DNA of 64,000 nt from Deltaproteobacteria bacterium (GCA_029210625.1 JARGFU010000005.1:124001-188000), one strand, 5' to 3'. Positions 48,516 to 59,543 are shown, numbered from the stretch's first letter. Notes: generated by a model not told the origin, from the sequence alone. A program made the numbers and translations.

Positions 48516-49444
48516 GTCAGGGCGGCTTCAAGACCTACGTGGTGCTCAACCCGCGCTCCGCCGGGGGCGCCACCGGGAAGAGCGTGCAGAAGATCCTCGC
48601 CGCGGTGGGCGCGCGGGTGGGGGAGCTCGAGCACGGGCTCACCGAGGGGCCGGAGCACGCGACCGTGCTGGCGCGGGAGGCCCTCGAGCGCGGCGCCGAG
48701 ATGGTGGTCGCCGTCGGAGGCGACGGCACCTTCAACGAGGTCACCAACGCCTTCCTCCAGGGAGGCGAGGCCCGCTTCCCCGAGGCCGTGCTCGGGCTGC
48801 TCCCCCAGGGGACCGGCGGCGACTTCCGCAAGACGGTCGGCGTCGAGCGCAAGCTCGAGAGCGCCTGCGAGAAGCTCGCCGGGCGGGCCACGCGAAGGAT
48901 CGACGCCGGCTGGCTCGACTTCGTCGATCACCAGGGCAGCCCCGCCGGCCGGGCCTTCATCAACATCTCCTCCTTCGGCGTCTCCGGCGCGGTGGTGAAG
49001 ACGGTGAACGAGAGCTCCAAGGCCCTCGGGGGCAAGCTCTCGTTCATGATCGGCTCGGCCCGGGCGCTCTGGCACTACCGGGACCAGCGGGTGCGCCTGA
49101 TCGTCGACGGCGAGGCCGAGGAGCCGATCGCGATGACCACGGTGGCCGTCTGCAACGGGCGCTTCTTCGGCGGCGGGATGATGGTCGCCCCGCGCGCCGA
49201 GCTGGACGACGGCCTCTTCGACGTGACCATCTGGCGGGACTTCGCCCTGAAGGACTTCGCCTTCAAGAAGGCGATGCTCTACAAGGGCACCCACCTCTCC
49301 GACCCGCGCACCCGCGCGCTGCGCTGCAAGGAGCTGCGGGCCGAGTCCGACGAGAAGGTGCTGATCGACGTGGACGGCGAGCAGCCCGGAGTGCTGCCGG
49401 CGACCTTCCGGATCCTGCCCGGGGCGATCAACCTGAAGATCTGA
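48512..49444 (+). CDS. Diacylglycerol kinase/YegS-like lipid kinase
   Basis: The 310-residue product belongs to the DAGK catalytic-domain family. Visible landmarks are VVLNPRSAGG at the start, the nucleotide-binding GGDGTFNEV near residue 70, LPQGTGGDFRKT (usually GTGNDFAR) near 98, and the C-terminal CNGRFFGGGMMVAPRAELDDGLFDV. Such enzymes phosphorylate diacylglycerol, sphingosine-like or other lipid alcohols. The Asn-to-Gly change in the GTGND motif may affect substrate or metal use. Its ATG overlaps the Fe-S gene's stop, so it is the fourth member of a tightly coupled operon, which fits a lipid-related role for the whole unit. Confidence 0.9.
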   Translation: MSQGGFKTYVVLNPRSAGGATGKSVQKILAAVGARVGELEHGLTEGPEHATVLAREALERGAEMVVAVGGDGTFNEVTNAFLQGGEARFPEAVLGLLPQGTGGDFRKTVGVERKLESACEKLAGRATRRIDAGWLDFVDHQGSPAGRAFINISSFGVSGAVVKTVNESSKALGGKLSFMIGSARALWHYRDQRVRLIVDGEAEEPIAMTTVAVCNGRFFGGGMMVAPRAELDDGLFDVTIWRDFALKDFAFKKAMLYKGTHLSDPRTRALRCKELRAESDEKVLIDVDGEQPGVLPATFRILPGAINLKI

Positions 49445-49455
49445 GCTGTCAGCTG
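49444..49455. repeat. AGCTGTCAGCTG repeat fragment in a convergent gap
   Basis: AGCTGTCAGC recurs here from the longer intergenic element at 23250. As there, it sits between the ends of two convergent genes and starts on the stop codon of the plus-strand gene. Confidence 0.4.
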
Positions 49456-49459
49456 GTGT

Positions 49460-51226
49460 CTAGATGATCAGCCGCACCCCGCCGAGCTCCGCGAGCCCGA
49501 AGGGGAAGTGATCGCCGGGCGAGCCGATGAACATGAAGTTGCGCGGGATCTTCCACTGCTCGGAGAGCTCGCCGATCAGCTCGGGGCCGAAGACGCCCTC
49601 CACGACCACGAAGTCGACCTGGATGTCCGGGTAGACCTCGTCGAGGAACTTCAGGTCGGGCGCGAGGGCCTCGGGGGGCTCCTCTCCCTTCTTCACGACG
49701 TGCGCCACCTTCAGGCGGTTGGTGTGCTCGTTCTTGCGGACGTAGAGCATCGCCTCGTTGAGGTTCGCGCGCGAGTCGCCCCGGGTGAAGAAGACGACCT
49801 GCTGGCTGTTGATCTCCTCGATCTTGGCGCGGATGCCCGAGGACCACTGGCCCGTCACCCGCCCCACCGCGTCGGACACGCCCCGCACGGCGAAGAGGGC
49901 CGCCTTCAGGAGGCCGATCCGCCCGAGCATCACCCCGACGAAGATCACCGTCGGGATGAAGTAGATCAGGAACATCTGGAAGTAGTCCGGGTGCTTGATG
50001 ACGTTGCCCGCGATGCCGACGATCACCGCCGGCAGGGCGATCATGATGGCCAGCCAGGAGGCCTTCTCGGGCCGCGGCAGCCGCGCCCGCCTCACCTTCA
50101 GCAGGATGTTGCCGATGGCGAAGAGCGCCATCACGCAGAGGAAGGAGATGGTGTAGACGCCCGCCAGCGCCTCGAGGTTGCCGCCGGTGAGGTAGAGCAC
50201 CGAGACCGCGAGCAGGAAGAAGGCGATGACGATGCGGTGGGTCGTCCCCCGGCGGTTCGTCTGGAGGAGGAACTGGGGGAGGATCCGGTCGAGGGTCATC
50301 CGCTTGACCAGCCCGGTGACGCCGACGAAGGAGGTGAGCACGGCGCCGGAGAGGACGAGGGCGGCGTCGATGGAGATCACCACCGAGAGCCAGCCGCCGG
50401 CGGCGACGTCGCCGAGGTGGGCCAGCAGGGCCTCCTGGTGCTCGGCCACCTCGGGGATGGGGATCAGCGCCACGGCGAGGAGGGCCATCGCCGGGTTGAA
50501 GACCGTCACCGCGACCCACATGTTGCGCAGGGTCTTGGGGAAGACCCCCGGCGCCTGCTCCTCGACGAAGTTCGAGGAGGACTCGAAGCCCGAGATGCCC
50601 AGCATGGCGGCGGCGAAGCCGAAGACCAGCGCCTTGCCCAGCCCGCCCTCGACCGGCCGGGCGAAGTTCTCTCCGAAGGTGCCCAGGCCGTGGGTGAGGA
50701 CGTAGTAGCCCCCGGCGACCAGGAGCACGGTGAGGGTGACCATGTGGAAGAGGAAGATCGCGATGGCGACCATCGAGGACTCGCCGATGCCGATGATGGT
50801 CAGCACCATGAAGATCGCCAGCAGCACCACCGTGGCGATCATCACGGGCCACCCGTGCCAGAGGTTGTGCACGTAGTGCATCGACTCGATCGCCGAGATC
50901 ACCGCCGTCGCCATGTAGGAGAGGAGGGTGAGGGTGGCCGCCATCGAGGCGAAGCCCTTGGAGGTGGTGTTGAGCAGGGCGTTGTAGGCGCCGCCGTTCA
51001 GGGGCAGCGCGCCGACCACCTCCCCGTAGATCTTGCGGAAGAGGAAGAGGACCGCCGCCACGATGGCCAGCGAGACCCAGGCCCACCAGCCCGCGGCCAC
51101 GATGGCGAGGGCGGAGACGTAGAGACAGGAGGAGGTGATGTCGTTGCCGCAGATGGCGGTCGCCGGGAGCTCCCCCAGGCTGGGGTGCGCGGGAGGGGTC
51201 CGGGTGGGGGTGGCGGTCTCGCTCAT
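49460..51226 (-). CDS. APC-family amino-acid permease with C-terminal cytoplasmic domain
   Basis: The 588-residue product has about 12 membrane helices over residues 25-430, with APC-type features in the first helix region (ICGNDITSSCLYVSAL), GGAYNALLNTTSKG and SGFESSSNFVEE. The substrate is probably an amino acid or related cation, but it cannot be fixed from sequence. After the last helix there is a soluble domain of about 150 residues (IEEINSQQVVFFTRGDSRANLNEAMLYV onwards) that resembles a universal-stress-protein-like alpha/beta fold and may be regulatory. It is the last gene of a long minus-strand run and starts 37 bases after the DUF58 gene, with which it need not be functionally linked. 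Confidence 0.88.
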   Translation of the reverse strand: MSETATPTRTPPAHPSLGELPATAICGNDITSSCLYVSALAIVAAGWWAWVSLAIVAAVLFLFRKIYGEVVGALPLNGGAYNALLNTTSKGFASMAATLTLLSYMATAVISAIESMHYVHNLWHGWPVMIATVVLLAIFMVLTIIGIGESSMVAIAIFLFHMVTLTVLLVAGGYYVLTHGLGTFGENFARPVEGGLGKALVFGFAAAMLGISGFESSSNFVEEQAPGVFPKTLRNMWVAVTVFNPAMALLAVALIPIPEVAEHQEALLAHLGDVAAGGWLSVVISIDAALVLSGAVLTSFVGVTGLVKRMTLDRILPQFLLQTNRRGTTHRIVIAFFLLAVSVLYLTGGNLEALAGVYTISFLCVMALFAIGNILLKVRRARLPRPEKASWLAIMIALPAVIVGIAGNVIKHPDYFQMFLIYFIPTVIFVGVMLGRIGLLKAALFAVRGVSDAVGRVTGQWSSGIRAKIEEINSQQVVFFTRGDSRANLNEAMLYVRKNEHTNRLKVAHVVKKGEEPPEALAPDLKFLDEVYPDIQVDFVVVEGVFGPELIGELSEQWKIPRNFMFIGSPGDHFPFGLAELGGVRLII

Positions 51227-51263
51227 GATTCGGTGGGTCTTCCTGGCGTTGGCGTTCTGGCCA

Positions 51264-52571
51264 TCAGAGCATTCCGCGGCCCTTGATCTGGAGGTAGCGC
51301 TCGACGGTGCAGAGCGTCAACTCCGGCGCCGGGGCCTCGATGACCTGGGCGCCGCCGGAGAGGAGGTGGTGCCGCAGCCCCTCCCGCTCCCGGGAGAGCT
51401 TGCCCGCGGCGACCCGGCGGTAGGCCTCGCGCTCGCTCCGGGGGACGCTGGTGGCGGCCTGCTCCAGCTCCGTGTCGCGCTGGCAGACGACCAGCGGCAG
51501 GTGCCGCCCCCGCAGCAGGGAGAGGCGGTCGAGGAGGGGGCGGGCGCTCGCCTCGTCGGGCAGGTCGGTGAAGAGCACCAGTAGCGCCCGCCGGTGGGTG
51601 AGGCGGGCGAGGGCGTCGAAGGCCGCCGGGTAGCTCGACTCGGTGAGGGTGGGCTCGACGTGGAAGAGCTGCTCGGTGAGGCGCATCCGCTGCTCACGCC
51701 CGCCGTGCGGGGGCACGAAGCCCACGACCTCGTGGTGGAAGACGATCAGCCCGACCTTGTCCCGCTGCTCGAGCGCGACGTGCGCCAGGGAGAGGGCCGC
51801 GTTCACGGCGTGGTCGAGCTTGCGGTGGTTGCCGACCCGGGGGCGCATCTGGCGTCCGCAGTCGAGCATCAGGATGATGTCCTGGTGCTGGTCCGGGCGG
51901 TACTGCCGGGTGATCGGCAGCCCCCGCCGGGCGGTCGCCTTCCAGTCGATGCGGCGGATGTCGTCCCCCGGGACGTAGTCCCGCAGGGAGTCGAACTCCC
52001 TCCCCTCGGTGGGGCGGCGCCGGGCGCGGAGGTCGCCGGCGTCCGGCCGCCGGATGAGGGCGTCGAGGCCGTCGGTGAGGGTGGCGAGATCGGGGTAGAC
52101 CTTCACCCGCTGCGGCGCGCGCCGCTGGTGGAGGATCCAGCAGAGGCCCAGCGGACCGCGCAGGCGCAGGTGGAGGTCACCGAAGCTCCCCTCACCGCGC
52201 TGGAGGGGCCGCAGGCGGTAGTGGGTGTCCACGACCCCGCCCGCGGGGAGGTCGAAGCGCTGGCGCGCGCCGCTCACCTCCATCCGCTCCGGCGGGGCGT
52301 CCACCAGGGCCAGGCGCAGGGTGCGGCGCCCGTGCCACCGCAGCCGCAGCTGGACCTCGGTCGGGCGGGCGAGGGAGAGGATGTCCTCGACCTGCCGCCG
52401 GATCTCCAGGGCTTCGGGCCGCGGCCGCAGGAAGAGGTCGACGCCCAGGAGCACGACCAGGCTCACGTCCCAGATCGCCGCGACCACGGCCATGCCCTGC
52501 CAGGCCATGCCGAAGAGCGCGGGCACGATCCCCAGGGCGACCAGGAGGACGAAGCGGCGGGAGGGAATCAA
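51264..52571 (-). CDS. DUF58 domain protein
   Basis: The 435-residue product has two N-terminal membrane helices (about 7-45), a beta-rich region, and the DUF58 signature EFDSLRDYVPGDDIRRIDWKATARRG near residue 190-215. A VWA-like fold follows, with DCGRQM in place of the full D-x-S-x-S. DUF58 proteins are regularly encoded next to MoxR ATPases, and the pair is thought to act on folding or assembly of metal-dependent or envelope complexes. Here it directly follows moxR. The start appears to be a TTG at 52571 without a clear ribosome site; translation may be coupled to the gene upstream. Confidence 0.9.
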   Translation of the reverse strand: MIPSRRFVLLVALGIVPALFGMAWQGMAVVAAIWDVSLVVLLGVDLFLRPRPEALEIRRQVEDILSLARPTEVQLRLRWHGRRTLRLALVDAPPERMEVSGARQRFDLPAGGVVDTHYRLRPLQRGEGSFGDLHLRLRGPLGLCWILHQRRAPQRVKVYPDLATLTDGLDALIRRPDAGDLRARRRPTEGREFDSLRDYVPGDDIRRIDWKATARRGLPITRQYRPDQHQDIILMLDCGRQMRPRVGNHRKLDHAVNAALSLAHVALEQRDKVGLIVFHHEVVGFVPPHGGREQRMRLTEQLFHVEPTLTESSYPAAFDALARLTHRRALLVLFTDLPDEASARPLLDRLSLLRGRHLPLVVCQRDTELEQAATSVPRSEREAYRRVAAGKLSREREGLRHHLLSGGAQVIEAPAPELTLCTVERYLQIKGRGML

Positions 52572-52592
52572 GGGGAGGCTCGCCTCGCGCGA

Positions 52593-53543
52593 TCAGCGGG
52601 GGACGTCGACCTCGTCGAGGATCTCCCCGATGACGTCGTCGACCGAGAGGCCCTCGATCTCGGCCTCGGGCTCGAGGAGGAGGCGGTGGCGGAGGACCGG
52701 CCGGGCGGTGCTCTTCACCTCGTCGGGCGTGAGGAAGTCCGAGCCCATCAGGGCGGCCCGGGCCTTGGCGGCGCGCAGGAGGGCCACGCCCCCGCGAGGG
52801 GAGGCGCCCAGGCGAACCCGCGGAGAGGTGCGGCTGGCCTCCACCAGCTGGGAGAGGTAGCCGAAGAGGGTGTCGTCCACCTTCACCGCGTCGGCGTCGG
52901 CGCGGGCCGCGGCGAGGCGCGCACGGTCGGCCACCACCTCGACGCGGGAGAGGTCGTGAGGGTCGAAGCCCTCGTGGTGGCGCCGCAGGATCCGGTCGTT
53001 CTCCTCGGTGCTCGGGTAGTCGACCAGGATCTTCAGCAGGAAGCGGTCGGTCTGCGCCTCGGGCAGGGGGTAGGTGCCCTCGTACTCGAGGGGGTTCTGG
53101 GTGGCGACCACGAAGAAGGTGTCGCCGAGCTGGTGGGTCTCCCCGCCGATGGTCACCTGGTGCTCCTCCATCGCCTCGAGGAGCGCCGCCTGGGTCTTGG
53201 GGGGCGTGCGGTTGATCTCGTCGGCCAGGAGCAGCTCGGTGAAGACCGGGCCCTTGGTCAGGACGAAGCGCCCCTCCTGGGGCAGGTAGACCGGCGTGCC
53301 GGTGATGTCCGAGGGCATCAGGTCCGGGGTGAACTGCACCCGGCCGTAGTCGAGGGCCAGGGCCTTCGCGAAGCTCTTGGCCAGGAGGGTCTTGGCCACC
53401 CCCGGCACCCCCTCGAAGAGGACGTGGCCGCCGGCCAGCAGGGCCACCGTCAGCTCCTCGAGGGCCTCGGCCTGGCCGACGATGATGGGCGCGAGCGCCC
53501 CCGCCAGATCCTCGTGCAGCCCTGCTGCGTTCTTCGCTGTCAC
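52593..53543 (-). CDS. MoxR-family AAA+ ATPase
   Basis: The 316-residue product has the MoxR layout: [33 protein letters not shown] (with Walker A GVPGVAKT), Walker [25 protein letters not shown], sensor 1 FFVVATQNP and the lid region [20 protein letters not shown]. MoxR ATPases act as chaperones for VWA-containing partners such as the DUF58 protein encoded next. I chose the GTG at 53543 because GGAGGAG lies seven bases before it. An in-frame ATG at 53579 overlaps the DUF4350 gene's stop but has no ribosome site, so the protein may be 12 residues longer. Confidence 0.95.
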   Translation of the reverse strand: MTAKNAAGLHEDLAGALAPIIVGQAEALEELTVALLAGGHVLFEGVPGVAKTLLAKSFAKALALDYGRVQFTPDLMPSDITGTPVYLPQEGRFVLTKGPVFTELLLADEINRTPPKTQAALLEAMEEHQVTIGGETHQLGDTFFVVATQNPLEYEGTYPLPEAQTDRFLLKILVDYPSTEENDRILRRHHEGFDPHDLSRVEVVADRARLAAARADADAVKVDDTLFGYLSQLVEASRTSPRVRLGASPRGGVALLRAAKARAALMGSDFLTPDEVKSTARPVLRHRLLLEPEAEIEGLSVDDVIGEILDEVDVPR

Positions 53544-53575
53544 CGCGGTCTCCTCCCCTCGAGTCCTCGAGTTCG

Positions 53576-54754
53576 TCATGCCATCGATCGGGTATGGAGG
53601 CGAGCCTCGAGCGTCGCCACGGCCCGCACCGCCTGCAGGAGATCGGGCCGCGGGTGCAGGCAGGCGCCGGCGGCCTCGAGGAAGACCTCGGGCGGCAGGC
53701 CGGTGCGCTGCTGGAAGCGCTCGGCAGCCTCGGCCAGGGGCAGGCCGGCGCTGATCCCGTGGCGCCGCCAGAGGGTCTGCCGCAGCTCGCGGTAGGTCGC
53801 CTCGCAGAGCGCCTGCTCCTGGTGCGAGCGCCGGTAGAGCGCGGCCAGGCTCTCCACGTACTCCAGCGCGCTGCGGCGGGCGTCGGCCACCAGGGGGCGC
53901 ACCGGACCGAAGCGCCGGCCCAGGGCCAGGAGGAGGAGGATCACCGCCGTGAGCCCCTGGAGCGCGGCGCCCAGGACCGCCGGGTGGCGCAGGAGGGAGC
54001 CGGTCGTGATCACCGGGGGCTGGTGGTGCTCGTCGTCGAAGTGGACCGGGCGGCCGCCGGCGATGGCAGCCAACCCCTCCAGCAGGTGGAGGTTGTCGCC
54101 CAGATCGATGCGGTGGTTCTCGAGCAGGCTCGGGGTGGAGACGAGGTAGAGCCAGCCCTCGTGGTAGGGCCGGCGCAGCACGACCGGGGTCTCCCCGGTG
54201 CCGGCGATGGGCTGGAAGGCCTCGGCGGCGATCCCGCGCCGCACCCGGGCGTGGAAGCGCTGCCCCCCGCCGAAGAGGGGATCGGCCAGCCAGGGGACGA
54301 CCAGCTCCGAGGGGTCGCGGCCCGGGACGACCTCCACCGGCACCTCCCCCCGGCGGCGGACGGTCTCCACCTTCCACTTGCGGGCGAGGGCGGGCTGGAG
54401 CTGCTCCAGGGGCTCGGTGTCCGGGGCGAAGACCACCACCGATGCCCCGCGCCGCGCGGCCTGCATCAGCCGGCCGACCTCGGCCCGCGAGAGGACCCGC
54501 TGCTCGGGTCCCAGGATCAGGGTGACCCCGGCGTCGCGGGCCCGGCGCGCCGAGTCCGCGAGGAGGACCTCCACGCTCGTGCCCCGCTCCTCCAGGTAGC
54601 GGCGGGCCGCCAGCACCCCCCGGGCGTCGCCGCTGGAGGCCAGCGGGCGCTGCTCTCGCTCGGTCTGGCCGCCCGCGCGCTCGATCAGGGCCGCGGCGGC
54701 CGCGGTGGCGATCACCGCGCCGATCATCAACCCGGTGGAGACGCGGGAGGCCAT
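53576..54754 (-). CDS. DUF4350 domain membrane protein
   Basis: The 392-residue product has an N-terminal membrane helix ([17 protein letters not shown]) and an extracytoplasmic DUF4350-type domain (about 40-240: [29 protein letters not shown]). A second helix ([21 protein letters not shown], about 265-290) and a cytoplasmic helical tail follow. DUF4350 proteins are known mainly by their constant place beside DUF4129, MoxR and DUF58 genes; their biochemical role is unknown. The ATG at 54754 overlaps the upstream TGA (TGATG) and follows a GGAGG ribosome site. Confidence 0.88.
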   Translation of the reverse strand: MASRVSTGLMIGAVIATAAAAALIERAGGQTEREQRPLASSGDARGVLAARRYLEERGTSVEVLLADSARRARDAGVTLILGPEQRVLSRAEVGRLMQAARRGASVVVFAPDTEPLEQLQPALARKWKVETVRRRGEVPVEVVPGRDPSELVVPWLADPLFGGGQRFHARVRRGIAAEAFQPIAGTGETPVVLRRPYHEGWLYLVSTPSLLENHRIDLGDNLHLLEGLAAIAGGRPVHFDDEHHQPPVITTGSLLRHPAVLGAALQGLTAVILLLLALGRRFGPVRPLVADARRSALEYVESLAALYRRSHQEQALCEATYRELRQTLWRRHGISAGLPLAEAAERFQQRTGLPPEVFLEAAGACLHPRPDLLQAVRAVATLEARLHTRSMA

Positions 54755-55461
54755 CAACCGGCCTCCCCCGCGGAGGAGAGGGCAGGCGCCGGCGAGGCGG
54801 CGCCCTCCCGGGGGCTCCGCGCGGCGGCATCGCGAGCGGCGGCCGCCAGCCGGCCGATGGCCTCCAGCTGGGGCGGGCCGACCTCCTCCTGGCCGTACCA
54901 GAGGGGGTCGTAGGTGCGCACCAGCTCGCCGAAGGCCTCGCAGAGCGCGGCGGGCGCGCCCCGGCGCTCGATCGAGCGAAGGTACTCGCGGTTCGTCTTG
55001 TGCCGGCCGTAGGAGGCCCAGCGGCTGCGCTCGAGCGCCGCGAGGGCGGAGAGCAGCAGGTGGCGCAGCGCCTCCCGCGGCCGGCCCGCCGCCACCGCGG
55101 CCTCCGCCAGCGCCTCGTGGTGCTCGGGCGACTCGAGGCGCAAGGGGGAGAGGGGGTCGAGCTGCGCGCGCGCGGGGGGCGGGGAGAGGCGCTGGAGGAG
55201 CTTCCGGATCAACCAGACGACGACGATCGCGGTGAGGACGAAGAAGATCAGCCGGGTCACCTCGGCGGCCCCCACCGCGCCCTCGCTGCCCAGGAGGGTG
55301 CCCAGGAGGGTCTGGAGGGCCTCGATGATCGAGGCGATGGCCGAGCCGGCCTGGCTGGCGCCCGAGAGCTCGGGCTCCTCCAGGATCCGCGTGAGCAGCT
55401 CCCGGTCCGGCTCGGCGGCCTGCAGGGCGGCCTCGCTGGCGGCGGCGAGGAGCGGGCTCAC
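54754..55461 (-). CDS. DUF4129 domain membrane protein
   Basis: The 235-residue product has one clear membrane helix ([16 protein letters not shown], about 68-85) and a cytoplasmic DUF4129-like region (about 110-200: [47 protein letters not shown]). It starts at a GTG overlapping the previous stop by four bases. It belongs to the DUF4129-DUF4350-MoxR-DUF58 gene set, whose shared function is not established. The N-terminal stretch before the helix is helical and probably extracytoplasmic. Confidence 0.85.
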   Translation of the reverse strand: MSPLLAAASEAALQAAEPDRELLTRILEEPELSGASQAGSAIASIIEALQTLLGTLLGSEGAVGAAEVTRLIFFVLTAIVVVWLIRKLLQRLSPPPARAQLDPLSPLRLESPEHHEALAEAAVAAGRPREALRHLLLSALAALERSRWASYGRHKTNREYLRSIERRGAPAALCEAFGELVRTYDPLWYGQEEVGPPQLEAIGRLAAAARDAAARSPREGAASPAPALSSAGEAG

Positions 55462-56534
55462 CCTCGGGGGGTCTCCGGGGTGAGCGCCGCCGGTTCGACC
55501 GGCACGGCCGCCAGGGGCTGGCCCGCCTCCGCGAGGCGGGAGGCCTGCAGCTCCAGGTCGAGTCCTTCCCGGCGGATCCGCAGGTCGAAGTAGAAGAAGA
55601 CCATGGCCAGGATCCCCAGCGGGGTGAGCACCGAGGAGAGGAAAATCTGGGCGATGTCGAAGGGCAGCCGGACGACGAAGGGGATCGAGAAGACGTCCGG
55701 CGGCATCCCCGCGGGGGTGTAGGCCGCGGCCACCAGGTACTGGGGGACCCCGATGAGCAGCCCCGGGATGGCCAGCAGGAGGAAGAGCACGAGCAGGAGC
55801 AGGCTCGCCCGCATCTTCACCAGCCCCAGGATCCCCGAGTCCACCCGGCCGGCCATCAGCCCGGTGGAGCGCCTGAGGGCCGCGAGGCCCGAGCCGCCCT
55901 CGAGGACCACCACCGGCAGGATCAGGTACCAGCGCAGGTAGAGGACCAGGACGACCACGAAGGCCCCGAGGAGGGCGACCAGCAGACCGAGGATGGCCAT
56001 CGCCGAGGAGGCGGAGAGCGCCCCGGCGACCACCAGGCCCAGGCCCGGCACCATCCCCGCCACCCCCCCGATGAAGAAGAAGACCTGCACCAGGAGGTAG
56101 GTGAGGACCACCGCCCCCAGGCGCGCCTGGATCCCCCGGGCGACGTCCGAGGTGAGGGGCACCCCGCCGCGCCAGGCCTGGTCGCCCCCGTGGATGATGG
56201 CGCCGTAGGCCACCGCCAGGAGGAACATCATGCCCAGGAAGGTCAGGGGGAAGGCGACGCCGAGGGTCGCGAGGACCTCGAGGGCGATCTCGGGCGTGAC
56301 CAGCTCGGGCCGCAGCCCTCCGACCGGCATCGCCGAGCGCAGGACCGTCTCGTAGATCTTCTGCAGCAGGTAGATGGGCAGCTGGGCCACCAGCATCACC
56401 AGGAAGAAGGTCCGGAAGTTGGCCCGGTAGAGGCGCAGCGCCCGATCGATGAGATCGCCCACGCTGGCCTTCGTCAGGTGCTCCGCCGGCGGCACCGGAG
56501 GCAGCGCGGTCTCGGCCTGTGTCGCCTCGTTCAC
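55458..56534 (-). CDS. Polytopic membrane protein of the MoxR/DUF58 cluster
   Basis: The 358-residue product has about six membrane helices: for example FFLVMLVAQLPIYLLQK, LGMMFLLAVAYGAI, VLTYLLVQVFFFIGGVAGM, SAMAILGLLVALLGAFVVVLVLYL and LLLLVLFLLLAIPGLLIGV. The N-terminal motif SVGDLIDRALRLYRANFRTFF recalls membrane domains of the glycerophosphoryl-diester-phosphodiesterase-associated family, but no catalytic domain is present. It starts at a GTG ten bases after thiE and overlaps the DUF4129 gene by four bases, so it is expressed with the MoxR cluster. The function is unknown. Confidence 0.82.
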   Translation of the reverse strand: MNEATQAETALPPVPPAEHLTKASVGDLIDRALRLYRANFRTFFLVMLVAQLPIYLLQKIYETVLRSAMPVGGLRPELVTPEIALEVLATLGVAFPLTFLGMMFLLAVAYGAIIHGGDQAWRGGVPLTSDVARGIQARLGAVVLTYLLVQVFFFIGGVAGMVPGLGLVVAGALSASSAMAILGLLVALLGAFVVVLVLYLRWYLILPVVVLEGGSGLAALRRSTGLMAGRVDSGILGLVKMRASLLLLVLFLLLAIPGLLIGVPQYLVAAAYTPAGMPPDVFSIPFVVRLPFDIAQIFLSSVLTPLGILAMVFFYFDLRIRREGLDLELQASRLAEAGQPLAAVPVEPAALTPETPRG

Positions 56535-56544
56535 GGGCGAGAGC

Positions 56545-57177
56545 TTAGCGCGAAGCGGTGGCTGCGAGCAGCCCGGCCACGGCGGCGGCGGGATCCGGGG
56601 CCTCCAGGACCACCCGGATCCCGGCGACGCCGTCGGCGCCGGCGGCGATCACCCCGGGGGCCCGCGAGAGGTCGATCCCCCCGAGGCCGTAGAGGGGGAG
56701 GGCGCAGGCGCGACGGGCGGCGGCCAGGCCCGCGAGGCCCGGCGGCGCGCCGTAGGCGGCCTTGGAGGGGGTGGGGTGGACCGGCCCGAAGGTGAGGTAG
56801 TCGGCGCCGGCCGCCTCGGCCGCGGCCGCCTCCTCCGGGGCGTGGGTCGAGCGACCGAGGAGCAGGGAGGGCGCGGCCGCGCGGGCCTTCGCGATCGGCA
56901 GCCCCGCGGCCGGCAGGTGCAGGCCGTCGGCCTCGCAGGCCAGCGCGACGTCGAGGCGCTCGTTGACGAGGAGCAGGCTGCCGCGCTCCCGGGTGAGGGC
57001 GCGCAGGCGGCGGGCCAGGGCGAGGAGCTCCCCCCCGGGCAGGTCCTTCTCCCGGAGCATGAGGGCCACGGCGCCCTCGGGCACCCCGCGGAGGGCGCGC
57101 TCGAGGGTCGCGACGAGGTCGCCGCAGGCCCCGCGGTCGGTGATGATCAGCAGCCGGAAGGGGAGGCCGCGGCTCAA
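56545..57177 (-). CDS. thiE: Thiamine-phosphate synthase, ThiE/TenI family
   Basis: The 210-residue TIM-barrel product has ThiE landmarks: [73 protein letters not shown] and YGLGGIDL. ThiE couples the thiazole and pyrimidine phosphates to make thiamine phosphate. TenI homologues share these features, so an aminase-like or thiazole-tautomerase role is the alternative. The start is a TTG whose bases overlap the thiG stop (TTGA). Confidence 0.92.
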   Translation of the reverse strand: MSRGLPFRLLIITDRGACGDLVATLERALRGVPEGAVALMLREKDLPGGELLALARRLRALTRERGSLLLVNERLDVALACEADGLHLPAAGLPIAKARAAAPSLLLGRSTHAPEEAAAAEAAGADYLTFGPVHPTPSKAAYGAPPGLAGLAAARRACALPLYGLGGIDLSRAPGVIAAGADGVAGIRVVLEAPDPAAAVAGLLAATASR

Positions 57178-57944
57178 TCCACCATCCCCTCGAGGGGGCT
57201 CGAGGCGGTGGCGTAGAGCTTGCGCGGGATGCGGCCGGCGAGGAAGGCGGCGCGGCCGGCCTCGACGCCGAGGCGCATCGCCCGGGCCATGCCCACCGGA
57301 TCCTTCGCCCCGGCGATGGCAGTGTTCATCAGCACGCCGTCCACGCCCAGCTCCATGGCGAGCGCCGCGTCCGAGGCCGTGCCCACGCCGGCGTCGACGA
57401 TCACGGGCACGGTGGCCTGCTCGAGGATGATCCGCAGGTTGTAGGGGTTGCGGATGCCGAGGCCCGAGCCGATGGGGGCGGCCAGGGGCATCACGGCGTG
57501 GCAGCCCATCGCCTGCAGCTCCTTGCAGACGATCGGGTCGTCGGTGCAGTAGGGCAGGATGGTGAAGCCCTCGTCGAGGAGGACCTTCGCCGCCTCGATC
57601 GTCGCCCGGTTGTCGGGGAAGAGGGTCTTCTCGTCACCGATCACCTCCAGCTTGAGCAGGTCGCCCATGGAGGCCTCGCGGGCCAGCCGCGCGGTGCGGA
57701 TGGCGTCCTCGGCGGTGTAGCAGCCGGCGGTGTTCGGCAGCAGCACGGTGCCCTCGGGCAGCCAGTTGAGGAGGCTCTCCTCGCCGGTGGCCGAGAGGTC
57801 GATCCTCCGGACCGCGACGGTGACGACGTCGGCGCCCGACTCGGTGATCGCGGCCTTGGTGGTGGGGAAGTCGGCGTACTTGCCGGTGCCGACGATCAGC
57901 CGGCTCTTGAGGGTGTGCTCGCCCACCTTGAAGGTGTCGCTCAT
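57174..57944 (-). CDS. thiG: Thiazole synthase ThiG
   Basis: The 256-residue TIM-barrel enzyme forms the thiazole phosphate ring from deoxyxylulose phosphate, dehydroglycine and the ThiS thiocarboxylate. Family landmarks are [66 protein letters not shown] and [20 protein letters not shown]. The sequence is full length. It starts five bases after thiS, and its stop overlaps the thiE start. Confidence 0.97.
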   Translation of the reverse strand: MSDTFKVGEHTLKSRLIVGTGKYADFPTTKAAITESGADVVTVAVRRIDLSATGEESLLNWLPEGTVLLPNTAGCYTAEDAIRTARLAREASMGDLLKLEVIGDEKTLFPDNRATIEAAKVLLDEGFTILPYCTDDPIVCKELQAMGCHAVMPLAAPIGSGLGIRNPYNLRIILEQATVPVIVDAGVGTASDAALAMELGVDGVLMNTAIAGAKDPVGMARAMRLGVEAGRAAFLAGRIPRKLYATASSPLEGMVD

Positions 57945-57949
57945 GGTCG

Positions 57950-58150
57950 TCAGCCTCCTCCGACGAAGGAGACGATCTCGAGCTCGTCGCCCTCGCGAAG
58001 CGTGGTCCCCGCGTACTCGCTCTTGGGGACGATGGTTCGGTTCTTCTCGACGGCGACCCGGCTCGTGCGCACCTCGAGGTGCGTCAGGAGGGTCTCGATC
58101 GTGAGGTCCTCCGGGACCTCTCGCTCTTCGCCGTTCACTCGGAGCTTCAT
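57950..58150 (-). CDS. thiS: Sulfur-carrier protein ThiS
   Basis: The 66-residue ubiquitin-like protein begins [14 protein letters not shown] and ends with the Gly-Gly motif (SFVGGG), whose terminal carboxylate is adenylated and turned into a thiocarboxylate that feeds ThiG. The adenylating enzyme ThiF (or MoeB) is not encoded in this window and must be elsewhere. It lies 11 bases downstream of pepP and 5 bases upstream of thiG, so all are probably on one transcript. Confidence 0.95.
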   Translation of the reverse strand: MKLRVNGEEREVPEDLTIETLLTHLEVRTSRVAVEKNRTIVPKSEYAGTTLREGDELEIVSFVGGG

Positions 58151-58161
58151 GCCAGTGCTTC

Positions 58162-59487
<1,326 letters not shown>

Positions 59488-59543
59488 GCGGCGCCACGCT
59501 AGACCGCTCGCCTCGACCGGGCAAGGATGGCTGCGCCCCTCGC

